Source: CAVYEM01 sp963767635
GTDB lineage: Bacteria > Vulcanimicrobiota > Vulcanimicrobiia > Vulcanimicrobiales > Vulcanimicrobiaceae
Direction of reading: 5' to 3'
NCBI GenBank assembly: GCA_963767635.1
Contig: CAVYEM010000001.1
Coordinates: forward strand, 620,001 to 684,000
DNA: 64,000 nt
The notes below the pieces were generated by a model that worked only from the letters and a program-made list of their open reading frames with translations, was not told the DNA's origin and searched no databases. The stretch's first letter is position 1, and the number at the start of each line of letters is the position of its first letter. This document shows, in pieces, positions 9,301-16,982 of this stretch. The translations under genes were made by a program, and so were the position numbers.

Positions 9301-10464
9301 GATCCCGGAGGAGCGCAACGCAGGCAGACTGTCTCCGACAACGGATTGATTGCGCGCGTTCTCGGCATTGTCGGCCAGTGCCAGTGCCTTGAGCAGCCCG
9401 CCGTCGAGATCGACTTGCAGTAAGTTGAAGCTGTTTGGCGAGAGCGCAAGAAATCCACCGACGACGTCGCCCGGCACGAAAGCGTCTCCGGCAGGCGTTG
9501 TGGCGGCGGTGGCCGGAGCGGTCCGGAACGAATTGTTGTCGCGTGCGTACGAGGTTACGGGCAGCGAAAAATGGGGAGTCAGCTTCCACCCGAAACCCGG
9601 AATGATCTTCGTCAGCGCAATGGTTTGGTAGGTGCCTCCGGCAGGGGAATTCGCGCAGAAACTGCTTGGCAGCTCGACGTCGAATACCAACCCGAGCGCG
9701 CGCATCAGTGCAGGGTACGAATTCAGCGTAGTCAAGGCTCGATGGAAGTCGAGCGTCTTTGCAAAATCCGTTTCGTCCTGCGGCAGCGCCGGGCGATTCG
9801 GTGCCGGGGGCATGTGATGAAATAGCGCAAAGCGCGTCGCCACGTCGTGGGCGTTCGACGGTGTATTCAAGACCGTCGGAACGCCGTCTGGCGGGACCGG
9901 CGCGTGTAGTTCTGCCACGGTCCCTGCGACGGCGCCGCCGACCGTTTCAGAGCCGGAATGCTGCTCGTTCCACAACGCGACGCGCATCTGCGCGAGCTCG
10001 GCATCCAGCGTTGATGCGCTTCCCTTGCGAAAAATCAAGTCACGCAGCAGTGTCCGCAGACCGCCGCGCTGACCCTGCGAAGCAGCGCGTCCGCTCCCGG
10101 CAGCCTGATATGCGTATTTGAAATAAGCCATCGCGTCGCGCACGGGATACGAGACGATCACGCGTTTGTCGAAGTCCGGTATCGTATAGCGTTCCACGAA
10201 CGTTGACGGCGTAAAGATCTCGCTCCAGACGTCCGGGCGCAGCACGGTTCGATCGGCCGGAACGGTGATCTTCTTGCCGGCGCACGCAAACTCGAACTCC
10301 AGTCCGCCGGTTTGAATCGACGCAGGCCAGCCCAGAATATCGGGAAATGCGGCGAGCGTCGCGCCCTGAGTGAGCCTTGGGGTCAGGTAAATCGATAGGC
10401 GAAGTTCCTTTTCGGTCGTGATCCCGTTCGGAAGAACAACGAAGACATAGGTCTGGCTCGCCAT
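6325..10464 (-). CDS. Giant protein of unknown function (1379 aa)
   Basis: One uninterrupted reading frame of 1379 codons. I recognise no family. It begins MASQTYVFVVLPNGITTEKE with no signal peptide and no obvious membrane span. The composition is that of a multidomain beta-rich protein: a fibronectin-like phrase (YRLRARAVDLAGNSIPLNSP) lies mid-protein, and acidic and aromatic loops recur. It is 15 bases from both neighbours, the 1001-aa gene upstream and the oxygenase gene downstream, so the two giant proteins are probably made together. A large structural, shell or adhesion role is possible. Nothing indicates catalysis. Confidence 0.85.
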   Translation of the reverse strand: MASQTYVFVVLPNGITTEKELRLSIYLTPRLTQGATLAAFPDILGWPASIQTGGLEFEFACAGKKITVPADRTVLRPDVWSEIFTPSTFVERYTIPDFDKRVIVSYPVRDAMAYFKYAYQAAGSGRAASQGQRGGLRTLLRDLIFRKGSASTLDAELAQMRVALWNEQHSGSETVGGAVAGTVAELHAPVPPDGVPTVLNTPSNAHDVATRFALFHHMPPAPNRPALPQDETDFAKTLDFHRALTTLNSYPALMRALGLVFDVELPSSFCANSPAGGTYQTIALTKIIPGFGWKLTPHFSLPVTSYARDNNSFRTAPATAATTPAGDAFVPGDVVGGFLALSPNSFNLLQVDLDGGLLKALALADNAENARNQSVVGDSLPALRSSGIALIANGRGMQLLQSIAENKAFDEALNANAPLPRPLNARDVLRGFRIDVWVSRTQQWYSLHRRNSHYRFGSDLSIEVDLNDEEGFQQPTAMQPADDPTRKPDPTATTAGIPQPATDLYVHERIARWEGWSLSAQRPGLALNRSADPAMATTPDPTLNRPMTPFKMVATFAAVARSLPELRFGLKYRLRARAVDLAGNSIPLNSPIAAELAAPANGALLPYLRFEPISPPLLILQEPTQGGGTLERLVIRSFNAGEASDRIVTTDADHRHVAPPRVSEHVAEQHGMFDDAHGTISGSQSTYDTIVARDTYEIPQESGVPIEPAPSLAVEYFPDPFARGAALRNLPNAPDDTGGRLVNDALEYAVLPDVQARAGSVTYIDFGTQWPQRTSFLLTLVEGSASPEWDSANRELTLSMQKGAVVEVELSSYLFEGDLAQMGVWGWLRELFAAAELNAMQGGSAAYQLGITSDVIALLTRLILEGGHDMITPARTLTLVHAVQQPLAHPEFVQLPVVHQAADPILASALRNSFTPITAWRSRGSHSVVLLGALKIDGQTTSKIDLEARWLEYSDDPSQPAPTRTWNTHAVETIPLATVAPGPIYSDASATRMVGVYVPPVDTLWFCAPIDELAGVETPPAVAAPLHRFDDTKHRWVRYTAIATTRFEEYFPPGLDFTRTGEPLMVDVPASARPTAPDIAYVVPTFGWERQESSNVKSSVRFGNGLRVYLNRPWYSSGEGELLGVVLWNGAVPAPDYATREQFKSWFTQWGNDPIWNTGAINEVPGTGDFPGAATSAAQLLLEETAQPFDVAGHHVEFDLERHLWYCDIEFYNPFSYMPLVRMALARYQPHSIQGVELSRVVLADYAQLTPDRSAVVSIDPADTRRAQVFVGGIAPQAPLSSSIEVTIERRLANITSDLAWEVAPSSVVQVLENSPDATEPDAVLWSGSVVFVKAPAPGQYRIVVREFERIQIDGPPEKLSTGERLVYVAIVPYDYASS

Positions 10465-10479
10465 ATCGCTAGCTCCGAT

Positions 10480-13400
10480 TCACGCAAAAGCATCCGAATA
10501 CGCGGACCAATCCGCCGCCGTAAGCACCTCGTGAATGCGCGGATCGCCACCGTCGGCGGCGAAGCTTTTCTCCATCGAAACCTGCACGGAGGCGCTGAAG
10601 AACAGCACGTGCACCGCCACCGTGAGCGTCGCACGGCCTTCAACGAGTTTTTTTCCGTCGGAGACTTTGTAGGTCAGCGTCAAATTGAGATCGAGCGATA
10701 TCGAAATGATGCCGAGAACGGAAACCTCACCGGAAACGTCGACGAACCCGGAGATAACTGTGCTCGTGCCGGTAAGTTGGAAGTAGATGCCCGCCATAAT
10801 GCGCACGCCGCCGGATGCCACTCCCAGATCCAGCGAAAACTGGCCGCCGAACTCCAACGCGCCCTCCACCATCTGGACTCCGTCGGCGTCGACGACCAAG
10901 TGAACGAAACCGCCGCCTCCCAAACATTCTACGGTAATGAGAAACGGCGAACTGCGGCTCGCAAAGGCAAATTCCAGCTCGGGTTTGCCGTCGAGATACG
11001 GCAGATCTAATCCCGTCATGATGGACATTCCCTGGATCGCCAGGACGCCGACCGAAACCGAGGGCAACCCCAACGTATACGTAACGCGAATCTTGTCGGG
11101 TTTCAGATCTATCGATGGACCTTTTCCGCCGAATATTCCCGGTGGCAAGATATCGGCGAGCTGTTGAATGAAGGCGAGCTCTCCTTCGAACCCGATCGGA
11201 TGGGTCGAGGGCAGATCGGCCTTCACCATCATCTTCTGACCGTTGTTGGATGTAAACTTGAGGGAATTGAACGTTATTCCCACGACGTCCATGAGCGTTA
11301 CTGCGAAATTGGTCAGTTCGCCCTTGATGCTCGACTCCGGCGGCGCGCCGTTGAGACTCGTCGTAAACTTCGCGTCGAGCGTCAGCGCGGACTGCTGTCC
11401 GTTTTGATCGAAGTCGACGCGAACCGGATCGTTGTGGTACGCGACGAGTTGCGGGCTCCACGCGATCTTGGTGATCAGCGCATCGGGATTTTTGCGGTTG
11501 GGACTGAGAACCGAGCGAATTTCGGGCGCGTTCTTGTCGGCGGGCGCCGCGCCGCCGCCATCGACTTTGATGAGCGCCTGCAGCGGAACGGTTCCGAAGA
11601 GCTGCGCGCTGAGGTCGCCGAAGAACTCTTTCGGCTTGATGATCCCGTGCGCCGCATCGCCCGGGCTGCCCGCAACGAGTCCCTTTTTTGCCGACAGCGC
11701 CGTCAGCGTCAAGTTCGGAGTTGCGAAGCCGCCGGATTTGTCGGCACTGAATTGCAAGCTCGGCTGCGGGTTCGCGATCTGCGCGAAAACCGCCGCATTC
11801 GCGTCGAGCCCGGTTGAAAGATATTCGCCGTAGAGTTGAATCGTTACGGGTGTCGCGCTTCCCGTCAGGCGCTCCAGCGCAGGCACGCCCACGCCGGCCT
11901 GATCCAGATACGGCACAAACGGTACGGTGGGATACGGCGGCGCGTTCTGCAGCAACTCCGTGTCGAAGAACAGCGCGGTGGTCTTCAGCTCCGTATCGCC
12001 CGCTGCCGGATTGGCGTACGCGACTTTCTGCCCGCGCACCGAACACAAGCGTGCGTCTCCCGACGACTTGTACGCGGACTGCACGGCCGACGGATTCGGT
12101 TCGCTCTCCGCGACGAAGATCAGTCGCGCAAGAAAATCGATCGTGCGTCCGGCCAGATCTATGCCGCTGACGTGAAAAGGATACCCTGCGTTGCCGACGT
12201 CGATCCAGAAAGAGGACGGATCGGCGGAGCCGTCGGGAATGTACGACGGTTTGTCGATGTCCGGCGTGATCAGCGTGTTGATCCGAATGCTACGCTGGAG
12301 CGGCATCTCCCGGCCGGCGTACGTGTACGACGCCGGCGTGTAACGTTTCTCGCGTTCCCGCACGACGACGTACATGTGCTGTTTCAAGTATGCCGTCGGG
12401 TAATCGACGAGCGCTCCATCCGCGGGCACCACTTTTCGTTCGGTGACCTTGATCAGCGAGGCGCGATGTCCGAACGGATAAAGAAACCCTTCGTACACGA
12501 CGCGGACGTAGTGATCGCGAGCCTGCGTTGCAAGATGCACCCACTCGCTGATCTCCAGCTGCTGCGTCTCACCGCCGTTCGACGGCGTATACGCCGGCTG
12601 CAGAGGCCAGCTTCCGCGCGAACTGAGCCACCCGCCCAATGCGGAGAGAAAGAGACGGCTGGCAAGTATCGGCTGCGGCACCCACGGACTCACATGGCGT
12701 TGAAAGTCTTCCACGTAGTAACCGGAAGCCCCGGACGTGAGAATGACGATCTCCGCGCGATCGCGTGGCGACATTGCCATGAGGAACGGCCCGTCGTCGG
12801 CCGGGCTCGGCAACAAACCATGATCGGCAAAATCAGGTGACCAAATCGCCCGCAGCGGAACCGTGTCTTTGATGCCGGCCTCGACGACTTCGCTCCGGGA
12901 GCCGGTCTTCGTTTGAACGCTGACGACCTTCCCGATGCGGGTGTGCCACAGTTCCGTGCGGCCTGCATGCGTGCTCGGTGCGTGCGCATGCGCCCATCCG
13001 ACGTCATTGCACGGGGAGAGGAACAGTCGATACGGAATCTCGAGCGCCGTCTCCAGTGCGGAAGGCGCGACGATCGGCGGCGCCTTGGGTTTCCCAAGCG
13101 CGGTGTCGGAGAGCACCAGATCGAACGCCGACCAGTCCAACAGCGCGTCCATGCGAAATGCAACGTGCTCGACGCTCTTGGGCAACCGAAACACCAAGCG
13201 GCTTGCGCCGCTCATTCGCACGGGGACGCTGCCGGGCGGGTCAAGCGGATCGTCCCCCGACTGCGGCGGCGTCGAACTGTCCGGAACGTTCTTTGCTACT
13301 TCAAAGTAGGCTTTTTCTGCGATGGCTTGCGGCGGAAACTGCACGATCAGATACGCCGGATGATTGGGATGCTCTCTGACAAGCACCGGATTTTTCGGAT

Positions 13401-13485
13401 CCGCTGCATCGAGGCGGATGTTCACGGTGTCGATCCGCAAGGCAAGCAGATCCTCCGCGCGCAGGAGTTCGAAGGAAAGTGCCAT
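10480..13485 (-). CDS. Giant protein of unknown function (1001 aa)
   Basis: Uninterrupted 1001-codon frame starting MALSFELLRAEDLLALRIDT after a GAGGAGGT ribosome-binding site close to the ATG. No signal peptide. The first two thirds are mixed globular sequence. The last ~150 residues alternate hydrophobic and small residues in a way that suggests amphipathic beta strands (FGGQFSLDLGVASGGVRIMA, ISISLDLNLTLTYKV, RATLTVAVHVLFFSASVQVS), as in a beta-barrel or elongated beta-helix. It is immediately upstream of the 1379-aa gene and downstream of the glycosyltransferase gene. Function unknown; conservation of the pair would suggest a complex. Confidence 0.85.
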   Translation of the reverse strand: MALSFELLRAEDLLALRIDTVNIRLDAADPKNPVLVREHPNHPAYLIVQFPPQAIAEKAYFEVAKNVPDSSTPPQSGDDPLDPPGSVPVRMSGASRLVFRLPKSVEHVAFRMDALLDWSAFDLVLSDTALGKPKAPPIVAPSALETALEIPYRLFLSPCNDVGWAHAHAPSTHAGRTELWHTRIGKVVSVQTKTGSRSEVVEAGIKDTVPLRAIWSPDFADHGLLPSPADDGPFLMAMSPRDRAEIVILTSGASGYYVEDFQRHVSPWVPQPILASRLFLSALGGWLSSRGSWPLQPAYTPSNGGETQQLEISEWVHLATQARDHYVRVVYEGFLYPFGHRASLIKVTERKVVPADGALVDYPTAYLKQHMYVVVREREKRYTPASYTYAGREMPLQRSIRINTLITPDIDKPSYIPDGSADPSSFWIDVGNAGYPFHVSGIDLAGRTIDFLARLIFVAESEPNPSAVQSAYKSSGDARLCSVRGQKVAYANPAAGDTELKTTALFFDTELLQNAPPYPTVPFVPYLDQAGVGVPALERLTGSATPVTIQLYGEYLSTGLDANAAVFAQIANPQPSLQFSADKSGGFATPNLTLTALSAKKGLVAGSPGDAAHGIIKPKEFFGDLSAQLFGTVPLQALIKVDGGGAAPADKNAPEIRSVLSPNRKNPDALITKIAWSPQLVAYHNDPVRVDFDQNGQQSALTLDAKFTTSLNGAPPESSIKGELTNFAVTLMDVVGITFNSLKFTSNNGQKMMVKADLPSTHPIGFEGELAFIQQLADILPPGIFGGKGPSIDLKPDKIRVTYTLGLPSVSVGVLAIQGMSIMTGLDLPYLDGKPELEFAFASRSSPFLITVECLGGGGFVHLVVDADGVQMVEGALEFGGQFSLDLGVASGGVRIMAGIYFQLTGTSTVISGFVDVSGEVSVLGIISISLDLNLTLTYKVSDGKKLVEGRATLTVAVHVLFFSASVQVSMEKSFAADGGDPRIHEVLTAADWSAYSDAFA

Positions 13486-13527
13486 TACGTCACCTCCTCT
13501 GGTTCCGAAGAACGCTGCCGGTGCGTC

Positions 13528-14460
13528 TCAGAAGATCTCTCCGCCTACGTGGTTTCTAAGGCTGAAATAATCGACGAACCACTGGAACGAACGCCGGCGC
13601 TGCGTTTCCAGGAATGCTCTACGCTGCCACACGTCGCTTCGAGCGATCATGCGCAGCGCGCCGGCGCAGAAGGGAGAGGTTCGCGCGAAATATCGCAGCA
13701 GCTGCATGCACCCCCGCTCGCTGAGGTAGAGCAAACCGAATCGAATGCAATTATGATGCCAGTATGGCCGCACGCTCGCGAGAAACTTCTCAGAGTCGGC
13801 CTTCGTCTTGAACTCGTGCTGCACCTCAATCTCTGGGCACACGACGATCTCGGCGCCGTACAGCCATGCCCGCACGCTGAACTCCGGCTCCCCGGCGCCG
13901 TAGAACAACATCCCGGTATCGTATCCTCCCAGGCGGCAGAAAAGATCGCGGTGCACCACGGTCGCCGAACACGCGGCGATGCACACCGGCGTGATGTCTT
14001 GCACCGGCTTCCTGTTCCAACGCGTCCCCATGAACGGCACTTGCAGCACGCAGCCGTATCCATGGAAACCGGTCCCGATCTCGGTGGTGGTGCCGGCGAT
14101 GATTCTGTCCGGATGCATCCGCTCGAGAACGTGCTCGTCCCATCCAGGAGAGAGCTCACATGAGCGTCGGTGATGAATAGAATGTCTGCGCGCGCCAGTG
14201 CAGTCTGCTTGGTTTCGCGCCCTGTAGATCCCGGCGTGCTCGTCCAGTCTGCAGACACGGATGTCGATCTTCCGTTCCTGCAGCAAACGCGGAACCTCGG
14301 ATTGCAGCTTTGCGATACAATCGTCCGTCGACGCGTCGTCGACGATGACGAACTCGACGCGAGCGTCCGTCGTGCGTGCGCGCGCGATCGATTGAATCGT
14401 CGGTGCAATCTTCGATTTCTCATTGCGCGCCGGGATGACGACGCTGATGTCCGGTCTCAC
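13528..14460 (-). CDS. Glycosyltransferase resembling polypeptide GalNAc-transferases
   Basis: 310 aa GT-A fold. The start ISVVIPARNE, then FVIVDDASTD, is the nucleotide-sugar binding half. The frame is briefly disturbed: reading an alternative frame from about 14203 to 14157 restores ALARADILFITDAHVELSPG, whose DAH corresponds to the metal-binding DxH of polypeptide GalNAc-transferases (GT27). The second half also matches that pattern: PVCIAACSATVVHRDLFCRL, GGYDTGMLFYGAGEPEFSVR and EIEVQHEFK (final His). Enzymes of this type glycosylate Thr or Ser in proteins, and the adjacent gene encodes a Thr-rich GTGTT repeat. GT2 family rather than true GT27 is the alternative. Confidence 0.78.
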   Translation of the reverse strand: MRPDISVVIPARNEKSKIAPTIQSIARARTTDARVEFVIVDDASTDDCIAKLQSEVPRLLQERKIDIRVCRLDEHAGIYRARNQADCTGARRHSIHHRRSCELSPGWDEHVLERMHPDRIIAGTTTEIGTGFHGYGCVLQVPFMGTRWNRKPVQDITPVCIAACSATVVHRDLFCRLGGYDTGMLFYGAGEPEFSVRAWLYGAEIVVCPEIEVQHEFKTKADSEKFLASVRPYWHHNCIRFGLLYLSERGCMQLLRYFARTSPFCAGALRMIARSDVWQRRAFLETQRRRSFQWFVDYFSLRNHVGGEIF

Positions 14461-14466
14461 TCGGCG

Positions 14467-15327
14467 CTAGGATTTCTTGCAGCAGCAACAGCTCATACCG
14501 GCGATGGCAGTGATTGCCGTGATCGCCGTCGTCGCAGTTGCCGCTACGGCCGACACCATGCCGACGACGGAAGAACAGCACGAGCAACCGCACGCGCGAG
14601 ATGTATCCGCCCCCGGTGTGGGTGGTGGCGTGCCGGGCGTCACGGGCGACGGCGGCCAGTACTGTGGCGGATAGCCCGGCCCTTGCGGCGGAGGAGCGGG
14701 CGGTTGGGGAACCTGCGGCCCAACGCCCGGTGGTATTCCGGGCGGCGGCGTGCCCGGAGGTTGCCCTCCGTGCGGTGGAGTTGCGGGAGGCGGCGGCGGA
14801 AAACCAGGGGGCGTCGGTGAGCTCGGTGGCGGCGACGGATAAGGCGGCCGGCCGCCCGGACCGGGTGGAGGGGGCGGTTTCGGCCCGGGACCTGGAGGAG
14901 AGGGCGGCTTCACAGGTGGCGCCGGTGGAGGCGGCGGTCCGCCCCCGGACGACGGCGGCTTTCCCACGGGGCCTTGGGGCGGAGGCCGGTAACCCGGTCC
15001 CGACGCCGTTGTTCCGGTGCCTGTCGTGCCGGTGCCGGCAGTTCCCGTGCCGGTGGCTCCGGTGCCGCTCGTACCCGTGCCGGTGGTTCCGGTGCCGGTC
15101 GTACCCGTGCCGGTGGCGCCAGTGCCGGTCGTGCCGCTTCCGGTGTCCGCAAACGTTTCAAAGCCGCGCGTGCTTTTCGGATCTTGGCTGAGAACTCCGA
15201 AGGAGCTGCCGGTGCCCGGTCGAGAGACTTGCACGGCCGGCCTTGGTTGCGAACCGCGCGGTGGTCCCAGGTTGGAAACTCCACCGACGGGGCGTATCCT
15301 CTTGTCTTTTCCACTGTCGTTAGCCAT
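14467..15327 (-). CDS. Thr/Gly-repeat and Pro-rich protein with Cys/TAI tail (protein B)
   Basis: 286 aa. The basic N-terminus (MANDSGKDKRIRPVGG) has no signal peptide. Residues about 60-110 are GTGTT-type pentapeptide repeats; about 110-235 are extremely Pro/Gly-rich with PPPPP runs; the end is CGCSCC, a hydrophobic ATATTAITAITAIAG stretch and CCCCKKS. The three-part end recalls C-terminal sorting or tail-anchor signals, or a modified-peptide core. The gene starts 8 bases inside the end of the upstream protein C gene and stops 6 bases before the glycosyltransferase gene. Likely a heavily modified structural protein; Thr glycosylation and Pro hydroxylation are inferred from its neighbours. 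Confidence 0.82.
   Translation of the reverse strand: MANDSGKDKRIRPVGGVSNLGPPRGSQPRPAVQVSRPGTGSSFGVLSQDPKSTRGFETFADTGSGTTGTGATGTGTTGTGTTGTGTSGTGATGTGTAGTGTTGTGTTASGPGYRPPPQGPVGKPPSSGGGPPPPPAPPVKPPSPPGPGPKPPPPPGPGGRPPYPSPPPSSPTPPGFPPPPPATPPHGGQPPGTPPPGIPPGVGPQVPQPPAPPPQGPGYPPQYWPPSPVTPGTPPPTPGADTSRACGCSCCSSVVGMVSAVAATATTAITAITAIAGMSCCCCKKS
15008..15150 (-). repeat. 15-bp tandem repeat encoding GTGTT
   Basis: Degenerate 15-base units (plus-strand form GTGCCGGTGGTTCCG and variants) encode a run of GTGTT, GTGAT, GTGTS and GTGTA pentapeptides in protein B. The same Thr/Gly theme appears as a 27-base repeat in the gene at 3316-4654, although unit length and codon choice differ. Confidence 0.85.
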
Positions 15328-15919
15328 GGTGTTTGCCTTTCAGTACGGTCTGTTGTCCCGCAAGCGCGGCGATCGACGTAATCGCAGTGGCCGCCGTTGT
15401 CGCGACGATCGACGCCAAACCCGCGATCGAAGCGCAGCAGCATGAGCAGCTGCACGAGGCAGGTATCCCGCTAGTGAGGGCCCCCGTAGGCGCGGCGGGC
15501 GGCAGCGCGGGTGCCGGCGGCCAGAAGGACGGAGAGTAGCCTGGCGGCGGTTGAGGCGGATACGCCGGCGGCCTCGGAATTGGTGCGTCCGGCGGTGGAG
15601 TCGGCACCGCCGGCGAGGGGTGGGCCGGCGGCCGGGGTGCTGGCGGCGGCGGGAGTTGCGGCACCGGCGCAGGCGGACTGCTCGTGCCCGTCGCGCCCGA
15701 AAATGCGAACCGGCCGGATCCCTGCGGGGGAAAGAGCGTTGCGCTCAAGGTGCCGACGGCGGTTCCCGAGAGCGTCGTTGCACTGTGGAGCGCGTCGAGG
15801 TGCGCCGCCGACAACCCGAGCGCCGAGGGCAGGCGGTTTGGGTCGTGCTGCAGCGCCTTAAATATGCCGCCGTCGCTGGCGGCGCGCTGGACCAATTCGG
15901 CAACGCGCTCTAACGACAC
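15320..15919 (-). CDS. Pro-rich protein with leader-like N-terminus and Cys/TAI tail (protein C)
   Basis: 199 aa. The first ~50 residues (SLERVAELVQRAASDGGIFK, ALQHDPNRLPSALGLS, AHLDAL) form a small helical domain resembling the LigA/Nif11-like leaders of modified-peptide precursors. A Pro-rich linker (about 75-150) follows, then CSCSCCC and a hydrophobic IVATTAATAITSIAALAG ending in the basic KGKHHG. This is the same tail plan as proteins A and B. It is the first gene of the tightly spaced run and overlaps protein B by 8 bases. It may be a precursor, a tail-anchored surface protein or a scaffold; no peptidase or RiPP cyclase is visible nearby. Confidence 0.78.
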   Translation of the reverse strand: MSLERVAELVQRAASDGGIFKALQHDPNRLPSALGLSAAHLDALHSATTLSGTAVGTLSATLFPPQGSGRFAFSGATGTSSPPAPVPQLPPPPAPRPPAHPSPAVPTPPPDAPIPRPPAYPPQPPPGYSPSFWPPAPALPPAAPTGALTSGIPASCSCSCCCASIAGLASIVATTAATAITSIAALAGQQTVLKGKHHG

Positions 15920-16199
15920 AAGATACCTTCACTGTCGTGCAGCTCATGTTAGCGCAAGGAATGGCATCGTCAGAGAACCGCGGCGTGAGCGTGCGCCGAT
16001 GTTTACCGCCGGTTCGTTATTTGATATGTGCTGGGATGTCGGCGATAGTGCCGGTTGAGTGAAAATCCCAATCTCGTGCGATCCAGGGAATCGGGCCCAA
16101 AGTATAGCACCGAATCAGCGAGGGGGCTATCCTAACGCATTACGAGCATGCGTCATTCGCCTGATTCGGGCGAGCTCTTCTCGGTTGCTGTCTGAGCGT

Positions 16200-16937
16200 T
16201 TAGACGACGAACGCGACCGACTTCCCCGCCATCACGCGAACGGGCGAGTGAGGTTTCAGCCGCGACAAGCATTCTTCAATGGCCGGACGCCACGCATTGA
16301 TCGCTTCGGCCGTCCTTGAGCGGCTTATCGCGATGGCGGCGTGATGCGCGCGGTCCCACGAGTTCCCGCCGTCGTACAAGCGAACATAAGTTCCGGGCGG
16401 CGTTTCAATCCCAGTCGCGCCCGATCGGATGCAGCTGAGCTGCGAAAACCGAATCCTCGCCTAAGTGCGCGAGATAGCCCTCCTCGGGGTAAAGCGCCGC
16501 TCCCCTTCTGCATATCACGGTACCGGGGATGATGCGTTGTAATGCACTCTTTACCGGACGTCCGTTGCAGTACCGCCAGTCCGTCCAGTACAGCTGCTGC
16601 GTGTCTGCGAAAAATTGCACTGTTGATACAAGAAGCACGCGTTCAAGCCGGTACGGCGCAGAGCATCGAATTGCAAGGCGAGTCGGTCGCGAGAATACCG
16701 GTCGTCGTCGTCCCACTGACAGACGAATTCTCCGGTGGAATGCTCCAGACCGATGTTGCGCAGCACCCCCAACGAATGCGTTCCCGTGACGGCAACGAGG
16801 TAAATCGATGCGTCCGTGCTGCGAAGGAGGTCCGTCACTTCCACGGCATAGTCGTCATCATCAACGACGATTACGAGCTCCTTCGTCTCGAAGGTTTGAC
16901 GGCAGAAATCATCGACGGCCAGCCGCAGGCTGTGCAA
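16200..16937 (-). CDS. Family 2 glycosyltransferase, frame broken twice
   Basis: A GT2 domain can be assembled across three frames: from about 16937 to 16630 (ELVIVVDDDDY, GLEHSTGEFVCQWDDDDRYS with the metal-binding Asp cluster), then to about 16405 (FFADTQQLYWTDWRYCNG, GEDSVFAAQL), then to TAA at 16200 (PPGTYVRLYDGGNSWDRAHH, AGKSVAFVV). The first beta strand with the usual VSVIIPT is not visible, so the 5' end may also be damaged; the only nearby start is a TTG at 16937. It lies 280 bases upstream of the protein C gene on the same strand. Either a decayed gene or one hit by two indel errors; the sense of all three parts favours errors. Confidence 0.6.
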
Positions 16938-16982
16938 GCGCGAGCGACGGCTTACCGTAAGACGAGCTGACTAAGGACACGA

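Noticed and set aside
14467..15919. Collagen-like proteins.
   Set aside because: Gly does not recur strictly every third residue; the repeats have period 5 or are irregular Pro-rich runs.
14467..15919. Classical lanthipeptide precursors (Thr plus Cys tails).
   Set aside because: No LanB/LanC/LanM-type enzyme, no leader peptidase and no dedicated exporter is visible; the tails also resemble membrane segments.
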